Of a stretch of 64,000 nt of DNA, positions 23,229 through 34,995 are shown one piece after another. The stretch spans positions 1,260,501 to 1,324,500 of the forward strand of contig WPIO01000066.1 in assembly GCA_009760855.2 (NCBI GenBank), given 5' to 3'. This DNA comes from Cristatella mucedo. Lineage: Eukaryota; Bryozoa; Phylactolaemata; Cristatellidae. Below the pieces are notes generated by a model. It saw only the letters and a list, made by a program, of their open reading frames with translations. It was not told where the DNA came from and did not search any database. The position numbers and the translations under genes were made by a program. Position 1 is the first letter of the stretch. Each line of letters opens with the position of its first letter.

Positions 23229-24017
23229 CACACTGTTTTGTTTGTCGTTACATATAGACGTTTACAGCTTATGTTGGCTTCTCAGGGCGCTATCCCAACA
23301 GTGGTACCCTGTACCTTATCAATTTCACAGCTTCGCTGGTACTCAAAAGATCGACGTGAAATTTGGAATGTATGTGTGTGCACCTGCCTTGACATGCCCC
23401 CTGGGCATCTAGGCATGACGGATACGATTTGTACGTCGGAAAATGACCTTGAACTGATCGTGATCACAGTCAACAAATTGACATGTCAATTATTTACATT
23501 TTGCTTGTGGCGTGTGGATTTCAAAGCCGTTTGCCTTGCATCTTTTGTGAGTTTGCCATATTTCCAGGGTGACTGGTATTGAACCAGTTGACTTGATGGT
23601 ATAGCAATATTTGGCTAAGCCTCAGTGCTTTACGGGACCTTGACTTTTACAGGTCATCGTAAGGTCAACAAGGCAGCTACGATACATCAAACGATAGCTA
23701 TGTTACTTTCGTTTTTTGTGCCAACGTGCATAACGTTCGCTCTATATGTCTTTTTACAACGTCAATGAGTGTGCGGTTGACTTCAATCCCATTTGTTGGG
23801 GCATATAACTCCCACTATTGTTGCCCTTACCTCCTGGACATTTTCAGGAGAGCTACGTGTAACTTTGCAAAAATCAAACATCGCAGGCTATTTCCACTCA
23901 GGTTTACGTACATATGACTTTTCCAGGGTGTTTATATTGAGCTTGGTGGCTTTTGAATATGCGTGTTTTACTTAAACTTTAGGGAGATTGTACCGCCTTT
24001 GCTACTACATACTCATG
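23229..24017. other. Unassigned interval with a 114-codon open frame
   Basis: A plus frame at 23238-23582 is open for 114 codons; a minus frame overlaps it. Cysteines are scattered and the sequence is not obviously low complexity, but no motif, start context or splice site supports it. Confidence 0.3.
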
Positions 24018-24251
24018 AAAAACCTGTGATTAGTCCTTCATATGCTTATGCATGCTGACACTGTGCATGCTGCCACTCACCACACTTGCATGCTGACCCT
24101 GTGCATATCACCCCTAACCATATTATTCATGTTGTTTATCAAGTATGATATTACTCACCATTCGATCGCATTTCCGTTTGCAGCAAATGTAAAGCGCCCA
24201 GAAACAGATTGAGTCCTCTGGGGCGCTTTATCAAGTGCATTATTATTATTA
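24018..24251 (+). mobile_element. Family A LINE 3' UTR and tail
   Basis: 3' UTR (GTGATTAGTCCTTCATATGC), hairpin with one stem change (AAAGCGCCCAGAAACAG ... GGGGCGCTTTA) and ATT tail. Confidence 0.85.
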
Positions 24252-24650
24252 CAGGCACTCATGCAAGCAGGATTGCACGAGCATACAGTTTATGGCGCCA
24301 TAAGTTTTGGGTTTTATTTAACTTGAATGAATTAAGCTTGCCGTTGAAAAAAGTTCGCTAGCGTATCCATAAACTATGAGTGATTCAGTTTTTACATTAC
24401 TCATGCCTCTGGTGTCGCTTCTTTATTATACGTTGCAAAGTAATAAGCAATTCAGTTATCGGCTGATTAAAACTTTCTCATAGAACCTAAAATTTTAATT
24501 CTCCATATGCTTATCAAAGGGTAGCGGTACAAAAAAATCACATTTTAAAACGAGAGGGTTGTGATGCTTTAATATGTTTCTAGCAGAATAGTACTAACAA
24601 TAACGTGCCATTCGGATTGATCATCTAAAGGAAGAACATTTTTATTCCAG
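24252..24650. other. Unassigned interval
   Basis: No gene or repeat recognised; a good acceptor tract (TTTTTATTCCAG) closes it. Confidence 0.4.
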
Positions 24651-24926
24651 TGCATGCTCAAGTACGAGACTCTCACTATATTGCCACGTCAAAAGACGCT
24701 TGAGGCTACCGGAATGCTACATGAAGTGGAAACTCACCTTGGCCGTCTGCTGTCCAGAAGAAGCTTGCGATATATATGGGCAAAAACGACAAATGCAAGA
24801 AGCTCATTATTGTCAGACGATGCAGCAAATTACATTGGCTTTGCTATTACATTGCGCCTCGGCGTGGCGATTATGTTATGGCCATTACAATCAATGTAAA
24901 TTGAAGCAGCTACTGCAGATGAAAGT
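24651..24926 (+). CDS. Candidate cysteine-rich exon, phase 2-2
   Basis: 276 bp with an excellent acceptor (TTTTTATTCCAG) and an excellent donor (GT|GTAAGC). In phase 2 it is open throughout, exactly 92 codons, and symmetric. The product has about eleven cysteines, including LRLPECYMKWKLTLAVCCPE and LLLHCASAWRLCYGHYNQC. No family recognised; secreted or extracellular cysteine-rich domains look like this, but that is inference. The phase 0 frame is also open for most of the exon and cannot be excluded. Neighbours are LINE fragments only. Confidence 0.45.
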
Positions 24927-25464
24927 GTAAGCTAACCGGACTTCTGCACATACTTCCAGCCGAGGCGTACGGGTAATATTTTTGATTATATTGGCCACAT
25001 AAAAATCCACTTGCAAAAGTTTGATGAACATAGTTATGAAATTGGCTCATATCCCACTCTCAAATCTCCTGTTCTAGGTAATTGAGCTAAAACTATTACT
25101 ATTGTTGTACTAACCTTCGCTAGCAATGCTGTTTGAGTTACTCTCAATTTTTTAATTAAACCACTTTTTTTGGCTCATGTAGTCCTTACTCAGACTTTTC
25201 AAAACCAGGAAACAATTATCGGACGACAGTAAATGCATTCACCACAAATTGAATGGATTTTATTTGTAGCGCCAGGATAGCCATTGCATGTGATATAACA
25301 GACGGGTCATATATGAACGATTCTATTAACAAAAATTCTGATTTCAACGGTACTTTTCGCAAGTCGAGAATTTCATTTCGCAAAAACGCAATAATTTTAA
25401 GAGTGAATGGAGGAGTTAGTGAATGTGCTATATAAAAGAACATTCTCAAACCAATAATAATTTA
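24927..25464. other. Mostly unassigned; weak exon-like segment
   Basis: Near 25267-25412 on the plus strand an acceptor (TTTTATTTGTAG) and a donor-like GAG|GTTAGT enclose an open frame reading IAIACDIT and later NAIILRVNG, faintly Ig-like. The opposite strand is also open. Too weak for a gene call. Confidence 0.25.
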
Positions 25465-25537
25465 TATAATAATAATAATATTGCACTTGATAAAGCGCCC
25501 TCAGAGAACTTAATCTCTTTCTAGGCGCTTTACATAT
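25465..25537 (-). mobile_element. Family A LINE 3' hairpin, minus strand
   Basis: ATT tail plus hairpin in minus orientation (AAAGCGCCCTCAGAGAACTT ... GGCGCTTTACAT), nothing more. Confidence 0.85.
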
Positions 25538-26743
25538 ATATTGTGTAACGCTTTTATAACCGTTAAAATCTCCGGTATATACAGTAGAGATGTCTAAATA
25601 GAAGTCACTAATAAAATGTTGACGACTCATCCCAGTTTAATCATTTAAGCTCAACATTTGATAATTCTTAGGTATGCAATGTCTCCTACCTAAAGCCTTT
25701 TAAAACATAACCGCTGAGCCCTGGTTATTGTATTACCGTAACCGTTCAAAAAAAGGAAGCCTCAGAAGTCACCGCTCTAATTTTTCACATGAATGATTCT
25801 CCTATCAGACTGTTTGCTTCTTCATCCTTGTCACGCTCTCTGCCTTCACTCTTTCCCTTCTCTTCTCCGGTACATTATTGTCTCGCCATGCCTGCTTTCG
25901 AACTTCTCAAACTGCTCTTTTGTAATCCTGTTTTTTCATTGTTCTTCAGCTTCGTCTACTTCAAGAAACCTAGTACCTTGCTTGCACTGTTTGCCTCTCA
26001 AGCTTTTGTTTTCTATGGTAGGCAACCATTGCATTCTTTCTTACCATGTCTTTTAAGGATTGATTCATGTGACCAGAAGTCTTTAAAAGTGCACTGTAGC
26101 CGTACTGAGAACGCAGTTCACGGTTGCTGGTCACGAGTAACACTGACCTTGACACCGACTCCAAAGGAAGAGGTTGAGCCTTGGGGAGCTTGACACAAGG
26201 CTCGGCAAGCTGTGTTGGCGATATCCTATGGTGAGCAGCCAATATCATTCTGACAACAACACTGAACGGACCGGATGAGCTCCGGCATGTGTGACAGGCT
26301 CACACAGCTAGCGAAGCCTGGCTTGGTCCAAATCCGTGAACACGCTCAACTAGCTCAGCCAGCAATGGCTTGTTCTTTGAGACGAGGACTCGCTTGAAAT
26401 TGAGATCGGTACCCTCACTTCAGAAGTTTTAAGAAAATGTAGACAACCCATTTCGGTTTTAGCGCCCCCTTCATCTTGACGCCCGTGACATTTGTTCTTT
26501 TGCTCACCCCGTGCTAAGGTCACTAAAACAACCCAGGTGACATGAGCTATCCTGCGACATAACCAAAGCTACCGCATACACCTTCAAATGACTATTACGA
26601 CTCATGGTCACGTGTTCGGTCTTTACCAAACGTGAATATGAGCCGGTGGCGGTAACTCGCTGTACCGATTTTCCGCAAGTAGAATCGCAATTAATGATTT
26701 ATTAGGTGGATAGCTGCTCTAATAATAGAGCATTTCGAAGTCG
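25538..26743. other. Unassigned interval, GC-richer after 26.0 kb
   Basis: Overlapping frames on both strands at 25789-26248. The minus one (25970-26248, 92 codons) reads KDMVRKNAMVAYHRKQKLER, basic and helix-like, the plus one is leucine and serine rich. Neither is supported by a domain. 26250-26700 has no recognisable repeat. Confidence 0.3.
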
Positions 26744-26808
26744 AATACGTCAGATCTTGGACAGGGATTGGCATGTCATGTCGATTCTGGTCCAAGATCT
26801 GATGTATT
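26744..26808. repeat. Short hairpin: 19-bp inverted repeat
   Basis: The arms 26744-26762 and 26790-26808 pair over 19 bases (AATACGTCAGATCTTGGAC with its complement); the only imperfection becomes a G-U pair in RNA. The loop is 27 bases. It lies just upstream of an AT-rich tract and the best family A copy. Confidence 0.7.
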
Positions 26809-26837
26809 ATCCTGCCGTGCAGTTAACATACTATAGG

Positions 26838-26917
26838 TACTATATATATGTATATACAGTATATATATATGTATATATATATACTATATACAGTATATAT
26901 ATAGTATATATATATAC
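26838..26917. repeat. AT-rich (TATA)n tract
   Basis: About 80 bp of TATA repeats with palindromic ACTATATACAGTATATA interruptions, directly abutting the 5' truncation point of the LINE that follows. Confidence 0.85.
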
Positions 26918-29031
26918 TGTATGTCGTACCAATCGATCCTAGCAAAGGCTAAGTCTAGCTTCTATAGAAACATTGTTGAATCACAGATGCACAATCCAAA
27001 AATGCTGATGTCGACAATAAACCATCTCCTCAACCGTTCCCAGGTTAGCTCCTTACCTGATGATCCTTGTGATGATCTAGCCGATCGCTTCTCTCGATTC
27101 TTTGTGCAGAAGATAGACAAAATCAGGGAATCCATCCCTGCGATGACAACCTTCCCACTAGAATGCTGTTCCTCGGTTCCTGGCTGCGCCTCAATGTCTG
27201 CATTTAAACAGGTCACTAGTGATGTAGTCCTAAAGCTCGTATCTCAATCAAAGAAGAAAACAAGTCCACTGGACCCTATTCCCACTGTCCTGCTCCTACG
27301 TTGCATTGATCTGCTGCTGCCATGCATAACCAACATCATTAATATGTCATTAGCCTCAGGTCAGGTCCCAGCACCTTTCAAAAAAAGCTGTAGTCAGGCC
27401 ACTTCTCAAGAAAGCTACACTAGACCAAGAGAACTTAAGCAACTACCGCCCAGTCTCCCTTCTACCATTCCTATCAAAGACACTGGAACGGGTCGTGGCA
27501 GACCAGCTGAACTCGTATATCGAAACCTCACACCTTGCTAGTAAGTTCCAGTCTGGCTTTAGAGCTAATCACTCCACAGAGTCAGCATTGCTTCGGGTAT
27601 ACAACGACCTACTTAGGAATGCAGACATGGGTAGAGTGTCTCTTCTTGTTTTGCTCGATCTTTCGGCAGCTTTTGATACCATCGATCACAAAGTACTTCT
27701 AGAGCGCCTCTCATCTCGCCTGGGCATCACTGGCACTGCTCTGCATTGGTTCAGGTCCTATCTCAGTGGGAGACTCCAGAGTGTTGACGTGAATGGACAG
27801 AGATCATCTGAAGTACCTCTAAAATATGGAGTACCTCAGGGCTCTGTGCTAGGTCCGGTCCTTTTCACCGTTTATACTCTCCCTCTCGCTGATGTGATTG
27901 CCAAGCACAATCTAGGCTTTCACTTCTATGCAGATGACACTCAGTTGTACCTTTGCTTTGATCTCTCCCAGCCTTCGAGCACCTCAAATTCTCTCAACTC
28001 ACTTGCTGCATGCATTGATGACATCCGATCATGGATGGCAGCAAATTTTCTAAAACTTAACGATGATAAAACTAACTTACTAGTTATGGGCAAACCTAGT
28101 GTTATTCAGAAATTGGAAAGGCTGACTTTCAAAATTGGCTCTGCCAGCATATCTCCAGTTGCATCAGCTCGAAATCTAGGTGTCATATTCCAAAGCGACC
28201 TCTCGTTAGACGACCACATCAGCTCCACAGTCAAATCAGCCTATTTTCAGCTTCATAACATTGCTAAAATTAGGGCTTGTTTAGATAAGGATACCACGTC
28301 CAAGTTGGTCCATGCATTCGTGACATCTCGTCTCGACTTCTGCAACTCACTGCTTACTGGCCTACCAGCATGTGCGATCAGGCGATTGCAGCTGGTGCAA
28401 AACTCTGCAGCTAGGATTGTCTGTCGTGAGCGTCGCAGTTGCCACATTACTCCACTTCTCGCCGACCTGCACTGGTTGCCAGTCAAGCAACGGATTGACT
28501 TCAAGGTTTTGTCGCTCACTTTTAGGTCTCTTTATTCTATGGCTCCAGCCTATCTTTCAGATATACTACCCCATCAGGCAAAGCATCGTACCACTCGCTT
28601 TTCGGAATCCAACAGTCTAGAAATACCTCGTACAAACCTTAAATCCTTTGGAGACCGTGCATTTAGCTCGTATGCTCCCACAGCCTGGAACTCCCTCCCG
28701 ACCTGCATCAGAACATCCCCTGACCTGACCACATTTAAAAGAAACTTAAAAACATACCTATTTAGGACAGCATTTAGTGGGTCTTTGTGATTCGTCCTCG
28801 ATGTGCTTATGCGTGCTGACACTGTTCATGCTGCCACTAACCACATTTGCATGCTGACCCAGTGCATGTAACCCCTAACCATGTTATTCATTTTGTTTGT
28901 TTGTCAAGCATGATTTTACTTACTATTCTATTGCGTATCACTTTGCAGCAAATGTAAAGCGCCTAGAAAGAGATTAAGTTCTCTGAGGGCGCTTTATCAA
29001 GTGCAATATTATTATTATTATTATTATTAAC
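26918..29031 (+). mobile_element. Best-preserved family A LINE (RT region to tail)
   Basis: 5'-truncated L2/CR1-like non-LTR retrotransposon. It encodes the reverse transcriptase that copies element RNA at a nicked target. Two frames remain: 26921-27541 covers the pre-RT region, and 27495-28790 (431 codons) covers RT motif A (LLVLLDLSAAFDTIDH), motif B (GVPQGSVLGPVLF), the catalytic FYADDTQLYL and the C-terminal region (LLADLHWLPVKQRIDFKVLS). They are separated by a frameshift in an A run at 27380-27386: seven As here, six in the older copy near 21730. The endonuclease half is absent. 3' UTR, hairpin (AAAGCGCCTAGAAAGAGATT ... GGGCGCTTTATC) and (ATT)n tail complete it. Being the least decayed copy, it is probably the youngest here; still inactive. 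Confidence 0.92.
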
Positions 29032-30018
<987 letters not shown>

Positions 30019-30745
30019 GTAACCGAGTTCCTGGGGTCAAAGGCTATTTCCTGCCAAACCCAGCCATACTCCGGCCACACTGCCGCCTGCCATGCCACCG
30101 AGCTAGGGTAAGCCGAGCGCCGTCAGTTAAACATCTTTATAACGCATGCGCCAACAACAACGGGGGAACTAAACAAGTCTACAGGGAGGGTCCTATACAC
30201 AGTACACTACGGGGACGCCAGACGACGCAGCAAGCACGAACAAACGTGTTAGTTGGGGTCAGTCGGCTTCAGCAGTCCTGTCGTTGTACCGACTCCGAAT
30301 CCAACAGTACGAGCGTACGCCGTCCAAAACCCGGCTGGCTGAGTAACTGCTGGCTAGTCTGAGTCGACAACTACTACAGTCGTAAGCGTCCACCGAAAGA
30401 CGCCAACACACGGGGGGGGGTCACGAACACACTACACGGGGGGAACTAGGTATAAACAAGTCAACAACGAGCCAGCTATCCAGCTCCGCTCGGGCCTTGG
30501 GTACTCGTTCCCTTGCGTGCGTGGCAGCATCGCCGGAGCACGCCTGCACGAATCCAGGTGCATAACTCGGCGAGACCAGGAGCCTCCAACACCACGACTT
30601 ACTTGGCCAACTTCCCATACCCAAGAGCCCCGGTGATTTCATGTCACTGCCTACATCCGGCCGTGCCATAGGTCCGACCCAGGCCTAGCCGGTGACCCTA
30701 ACCCTCACTATTGCCGTCTGGTCCCGGCCAACCAAACCCAGCCTG

Positions 30746-30747
<2 letters not shown>
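30019..30747. other. GC-rich island between two AT microsatellites
   Basis: About 730 bp, clearly richer in G and C than the surroundings, with several CG dinucleotides and a run of nine to ten Gs near 30412. The 12-bp word CCAAACCCAGCC occurs at both margins (30054-30065 and 30732-30743) in direct orientation. An 82-codon minus frame (30421-30669) is the longest. No LINE or SINE match. It could be the remnant of another mobile element or a promoter-type CpG-rich segment. Confidence 0.45.
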
Positions 30748-30796
<49 letters not shown>

Positions 30797-31117
30797 TACA
30801 TATATATATGGTACATATATATATGGTACATATATATATGGTACATATATATATGGTACATATATATATATGGTACATATATATATATGGTACATATATA
30901 TATATATGGTACATATATATATATATATGGTACATATATATGTGGTACATATATATGTGGTACATATATATATGGTACATATATATATATATATGGTACA
31001 TATATATATATGGTACATATATATATGGTACATATATATATATGGTACATATATATATGGTACATATATATATGGTACATATATATATGGTACATATATA
31101 TATGGTACATATATATG

Positions 31118-31204
<87 letters not shown>
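30748..31204. repeat. (AT)n with 21 GGTACA interruptions
   Basis: An AT tract, then about 340 bp in which ATATAT blocks of 8-18 bp are punctuated by GGTACA (21 occurrences by my count, two preceded by TGT instead of TAT), then another pure AT tract. Long frames across it (such as repeated HIYMV) are artefacts. Confidence 0.95.
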
Positions 31205-31205
<1 letters not shown>

Positions 31206-31494
31206 TTTAGCTTCGCTATACCCGAGAAAGCATCACAACGTTGGCTTATGTGGTGCCTCCCCGGATTAATTATAGCTGTGCATGCATAATCTTTGCCTTA
31301 CTCAGTTACAGCTGCCTCTAGTGCTTGAACGTCACCTGCTTCACTCTGCCTTCCACACTAAAAATGCGATACCTCGCTCGGTTCAGCTTCACCAAACCAG
31401 CTTAATTCTTGCCTTGCCGGCTTTAGCTTCATCCAGCATAACGAAGCTAGCTTCACCTAGTTACTGGCCACTCACATTGGTTTCAACTTCGAAT
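31205..31494. other. Unassigned interval
   Basis: Contains several CTTCACC and AGCTTCA-type words but no gene or named repeat. Confidence 0.35.
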
Positions 31495-32257
31495 TCGGGC
31501 TTGTTTAGATAAGGATACCACCTCCAAGTTGGTCCATGCATTCGTGACATCTCGTCTCGACTTCTGCAACTCACTGCTTACTGGCCTACCAGCATGTGCG
31601 ATCAGGCGATTGCAGCTGGTGCAAAACTCTGCAGCTAGGCTTGTCTGCAGTGAGCTTCTCAGTTGCCACATTACTCCACTTCTCGCCGACCTGCACTGGC
31701 TACCAGTTCAGCAGTGGATTGACTTCAAGGTTTTGTCGCTCACTTTTAGGTCCCTTCATTCTATGACTCCAGCTTATCTCTCCGATATACTCCCCCATTC
31801 AGGTTAAGCATCGTACAACCAGCTTTTCGGAATCCAACAGTCTACAAATTCCTCTTAAAAACCTTAAATCCTTTGGAGACTGTGCATTTTGTTCATATGC
31901 TCCCAAAGCCTGGAACTCCCTCCCAACCTGCGTCAGAACATCCCCTGACCTGACCACTTTTAAAAGGAATTTTAAAACACACCTATTTAGGACAGCATTA
32001 GTGGGTCCCTGTGATTCGTCCTTCATGTGCATATGCCTGCTGACACTGTGCATGCTGCAGCTGACAACATTTGCAAGCTGACCCTGTGCATGTCACCCCT
32101 AACTATATTATTCTTTTTGTTTGTTATTCAAGCATGATTTTACTTACCATTCAATTGCATTTCCCTTTACAGCAAATGTAAAGCGCCTAGAAAGAGATTA
32201 AGTTCTCTGTGGGCGCTTTATCAAGTGCTGTATTATTGTTATTATTATTATTATTAT
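31495..32257 (+). mobile_element. Family A LINE, truncated 3' copy
   Basis: Begins at GCTTGTTTAGATAAGGATAC (the LDKDTTSK position). A 92-codon frame (31529-31807) keeps AFVTSRLDFCNSLLTGLPAC and stops at a one-base indel (CATTCAGG). The 3' UTR, hairpin and tail are well kept. Fairly young. Confidence 0.9.
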
Positions 32258-32411
32258 CGGTACAGCTTTGCTCGGGTCAAATAACGCCGGCTTCAGATTG
32301 CCAGACAAGAGACTAGCTAGGGTGTGGCCAGCTAACTGATTGGCTACTAGTTCTCTGGTATTTAGTGAGGTTATGGGCAGTGGCTGCTCTGACGTAACTT
32401 CATGTAATGTA
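32258..32411. other. Unassigned spacer
   Basis: Short interval between a family A tail and a family B 3' end; nothing recognised. Confidence 0.35.
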
Positions 32412-32690
32412 TTGCAATGTATCTCTGTCCATAACTCCACAAAGTCATAGAGACACTGAGGGTGTTACGCACGAGATTTTTGTATAGCTCACTCGCAGCA
32501 TAAGCGGCTTTCGGTATGCATTTGGTAGCCAACAGACTAAGTCTCAGGCAACAAAGAGAAAGTGGGAAGGATAGCAGAGTCAGGAGAGCAGTTGAGGTAG
32601 TGAGTAGAATACAAGTAGCAGCTCAGGACCGCTGAAAAAAATTTGCCATAGTTGGCAGTAGGAGAGCAGTTCTCGTTGCGTAATAAAAGT
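32412..32690 (-). mobile_element. Family B LINE 3' end, minus strand
   Basis: Family B 3' UTR (CATAACTCCACAAAGTCATA, GGTAGCCAACAGACTAAGTC) and a short coding remnant; 5'-truncated near 32690. Confidence 0.82.
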
Positions 32691-32940
32691 CGACCGAATG
32701 CTGGCTGCTCCTCACTTCAGCAGCTGTTTCAACTGCCTCCTGCTGCTGCTGTGCCAAAATCGATAAATCACGGATTGTCTATTACTTTGCTAAAAGGTAA
32801 GAGTACAGGTCGATGACAAGGAGTCAACCGGTCAAACCAGGATGAGTGGCATGCAGTGCAAGCTGTCCCAGAGCTGCAGTTTCCTCTCTTTCACCACCAG
32901 CTCTCATTTGCTGCTGCCATTGTCTATGCTTAAGCTTGCT

Positions 32941-33500
32941 TCATCCCAGCACGGCTAGCACGGTCGTCTGCCCTTTGCCCAGCGGCAGGTGCAGGGGTCC
33001 CTGCAGCCTGTGGCTGCTGTAGGAGAGGACCTCCTGCAGCAGCTGCCCAGTCTCTGCACTGAGCACCCTCACACAATCCCTGTCTCCCCACACAGCCACG
33101 TACAGAAGGCGGCCTGCAGCATCATACAAGTACCGGCTTCTCGGCTCAAGTTTCAACTGCCTGTCACATCGGTGGCAGTAGCTGGCCACCATATATAGCT
33201 CTATGCAGTCTTCAAGCTTCGCCATGCCATCGCTCGTAGTGACCAGGGTAGCAGCAGTGAGAGCCACACTATCTCATACTCGTACTTGCTGCTGTCCAGC
33301 AGCCGCACCGTGCTCAGCTGCAGCAGCTGTAGCCCTGGGCCAAAGCGCTCAATCGCAGCGAGCAGGTCGCCGAGCACTCTCAGCCTCCTGGAAAACCATG
33401 GCAGCACAGCACAGCGACACTTGTGTCCACGAGCCACTGCGAGTGCCTTGCAGCCGCAGCAACAGCAGAGCTGCGTCTGATGCCGAGCCGTGAGCTCAGG
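32941..33500 (-). pseudogene. GC-rich gene fragment, possible beta-propeller, frame broken
   Basis: Two minus frames join end to end across a one-base shift within 33201-33267. The first gives VLGDLLAAIERFGPGLQLLQ and SSKYEYEIV. The second gives LYVAVWGDRDCVRVLSAETG, QLLQEVLSYSSHRLQG and ends at a stop at 32941. The repeated short beta-strand style resembles NHL or WD-type propeller blades, but this is a guess. Base composition differs from the AT-rich surroundings. A SINE (33537-33722) sits immediately upstream. It may be a degraded gene, a processed copy or exons with an unseen intron. Confidence 0.35.
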
Positions 33501-33536
33501 CCTACAGCAGCAGCTCGTCGAGCACAGATGATGCTG

Positions 33537-33722
33537 TGAGCCGTGATGGCACACCAGGTAAGGTGGTTGCTTTCATGACCTTGGTCCTGAGGTCGTTGGT
33601 TCGATTCCTGCGGTGGGCGATCCTTTATAGCCACTGCAAGTGGTGGTGACAGCCGTCAAGGCTCTTTTGTCGCTATACAAAAAGAGGCTGTTTAAGCAGC
33701 TAGGATTTATTTATTTATTTAT
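33537..33722 (+). mobile_element. SINE S2
   Basis: Head GTGAGCCGTGATGGC ..., box B-like GTTGGTTCGATTCC, body CGCTATACAAAAAGAGGCTG and tail ATTTATTTATTTAT. It lies antisense within the GC-rich minus-strand gene-like tract. Confidence 0.88.
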
Positions 33723-33822
33723 GACGTCTGAGCAGCAGGACGAGATGTGAGTAGAGCAAGCCTGCTACCGGAGCAAGTTAATCCTCCAGAGATCGCACTG
33801 CAATGACCGAGTCGTCCTCTCT

Positions 33823-34025
33823 CTAGCTCTGCCTCGCACGTTTCCAGGAGCTCACTTTCCTGCTGCTCTCACTGCATTCCTTCTTGACACACTCTCTGGC
33901 AGCCAGCAACTGATGCTCCTCTGACGTCACTGACAGGTCACAGTAAGGGACACCAGACTGGAAGCTGCTGGAAGCAGGGCCGAAGTACTGGCCTGGCTTC
34001 TCTTCTGCAATAAAGAACGCCGGAT
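33823..34025 (-). CDS. Candidate terminal exon of an unknown gene
   Basis: Minus-strand exon with acceptor TGTATTTACAG at its right edge, phase 1, running to a stop at 33823. It reads PAFFIAEEKPGQYFGPASSS and GVPYCDLSVTSEEHQLLAAR, then a basic, serine-rich end. It joins in frame to the exon at 34103-34235 across a 77-base intron, the shared codon being A|AT. No family recognised. Confidence 0.4.
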
Positions 34026-34102
34026 CTGTAAATACAGGCAGCAACAGAGAGCTGTGTGTGTAGAGATTGTCTGCTCTCTAACTTGAATGCCTGAATACAT
34101 AC

Positions 34103-34235
34103 TATTCGTTATGTTAGCGATGGCAAGCATGGCTGACTGAGTGCTGCCATACTCTGTAGGTATAGTAAAATCTGCTAGGACACCAAAGCTGCCTAAGTCG
34201 TGTATTATTTCAAGTAAAATATGTCCTTTCACTTG
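34103..34235 (-). CDS. Candidate internal exon paired with 33823-34025
   Basis: Acceptor TTTTTGTATCAG at the right and donor A|GTATGT at the left (intron 34026-34102). Phase 0 start, phase 1 end. It reads KGHILLEIIHDLGSFGVLAD and then FTIPTEYGSTQSAM. The phase match with the next exon supports it, and both lie in the GC-richer tract. Product unknown. Confidence 0.4.
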
Positions 34236-34995
34236 CTGATACAAAAATTGTGGCTGACGGATATACAGCTCATCACTATTCACGTGGTTTGGCATAACCA
34301 CTTTCCAGTATTGTTTATTATGTCAGTGACGTTTCTTAAATATATGATACTCATGCACGATGGTGCTCAAGTTGGCAGTTCGTTGCTCAGTCCTAATTTT
34401 CTTGCTATAATAAATTAAAAAATGAAATATTACTTTTCATTGCTTGCCTGTACTGTAAGCAACATACTTGGCAGCATTTTCAGCTTTACAAATGTGACCC
34501 TTATCTCCCTCGCTCACTTTTAATACCAAGCTGAATCACAGTGGCTAAAAAAGTGATTGAAAAGGAAAGCCACACAGCCCACCCACAGTCTCGTCACCGA
34601 CACATGCAATTACGCCTTACCAAATGAGAGTGATCATAAATGCACAGCTATGCATAATTACATGAGACCCCGTTAAGTGCTTAAATAAGCTGACATCCAG
34701 TTATAAGATACTTTTGGTGTGAATGCAGAAGCAAGCAGACCATTGTTCAAAATATGAATAAAAAGTGAGCAGTAAGGCTGAATCAGGGAGATTAGAGGAA
34801 ACAAATTATCAGTAATGAAGTGATAGTTCAGCATAGCTCAGAACAGTTGTGCAGTCAGCTGAAGGACCGAACACAATTAGACTTGTGGGACTCAAACAAC
34901 CCAGTGACTCAATCAGACCATTAGTTTTTAACAACCGTAGCAGTATAAACCTATTTTAACCGTAGCAGTATAATTTGACATGCCTGCTGCTTCAT
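34236..34995. other. Unassigned interval
   Basis: No repeat match. Further upstream exons of the minus-strand candidate gene would be expected here, but none was identified with confidence. Confidence 0.35.

Noticed and set aside
24700-24930. Reading the cysteine-rich segment as a free-standing small gene
   Set aside because: The splice borders fit an internal exon far better than a start at the internal ATG, so it was reported as an exon.
26905-29031. An intact, active LINE
   Set aside because: The endonuclease half is absent, the 5' end is truncated at an AT tract, and the RT frame is shifted at 27380.
30748-31204. CRISPR-like regular spacing
   Set aside because: The spacers are themselves AT repeat of variable length, with no unique sequence between repeats, and the genome is animal.
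30685-31289. Several 140-190 codon frames of MVHIYMVH type
   Set aside because: Products of the AT and GGTACA repeat; open in nearly every frame on both strands.
34026-34082. 57-base intron using GTTAGA as donor
   Set aside because: It keeps the wrong frame for the following exon; the GTATGT donor giving a 77-base intron matches phase.
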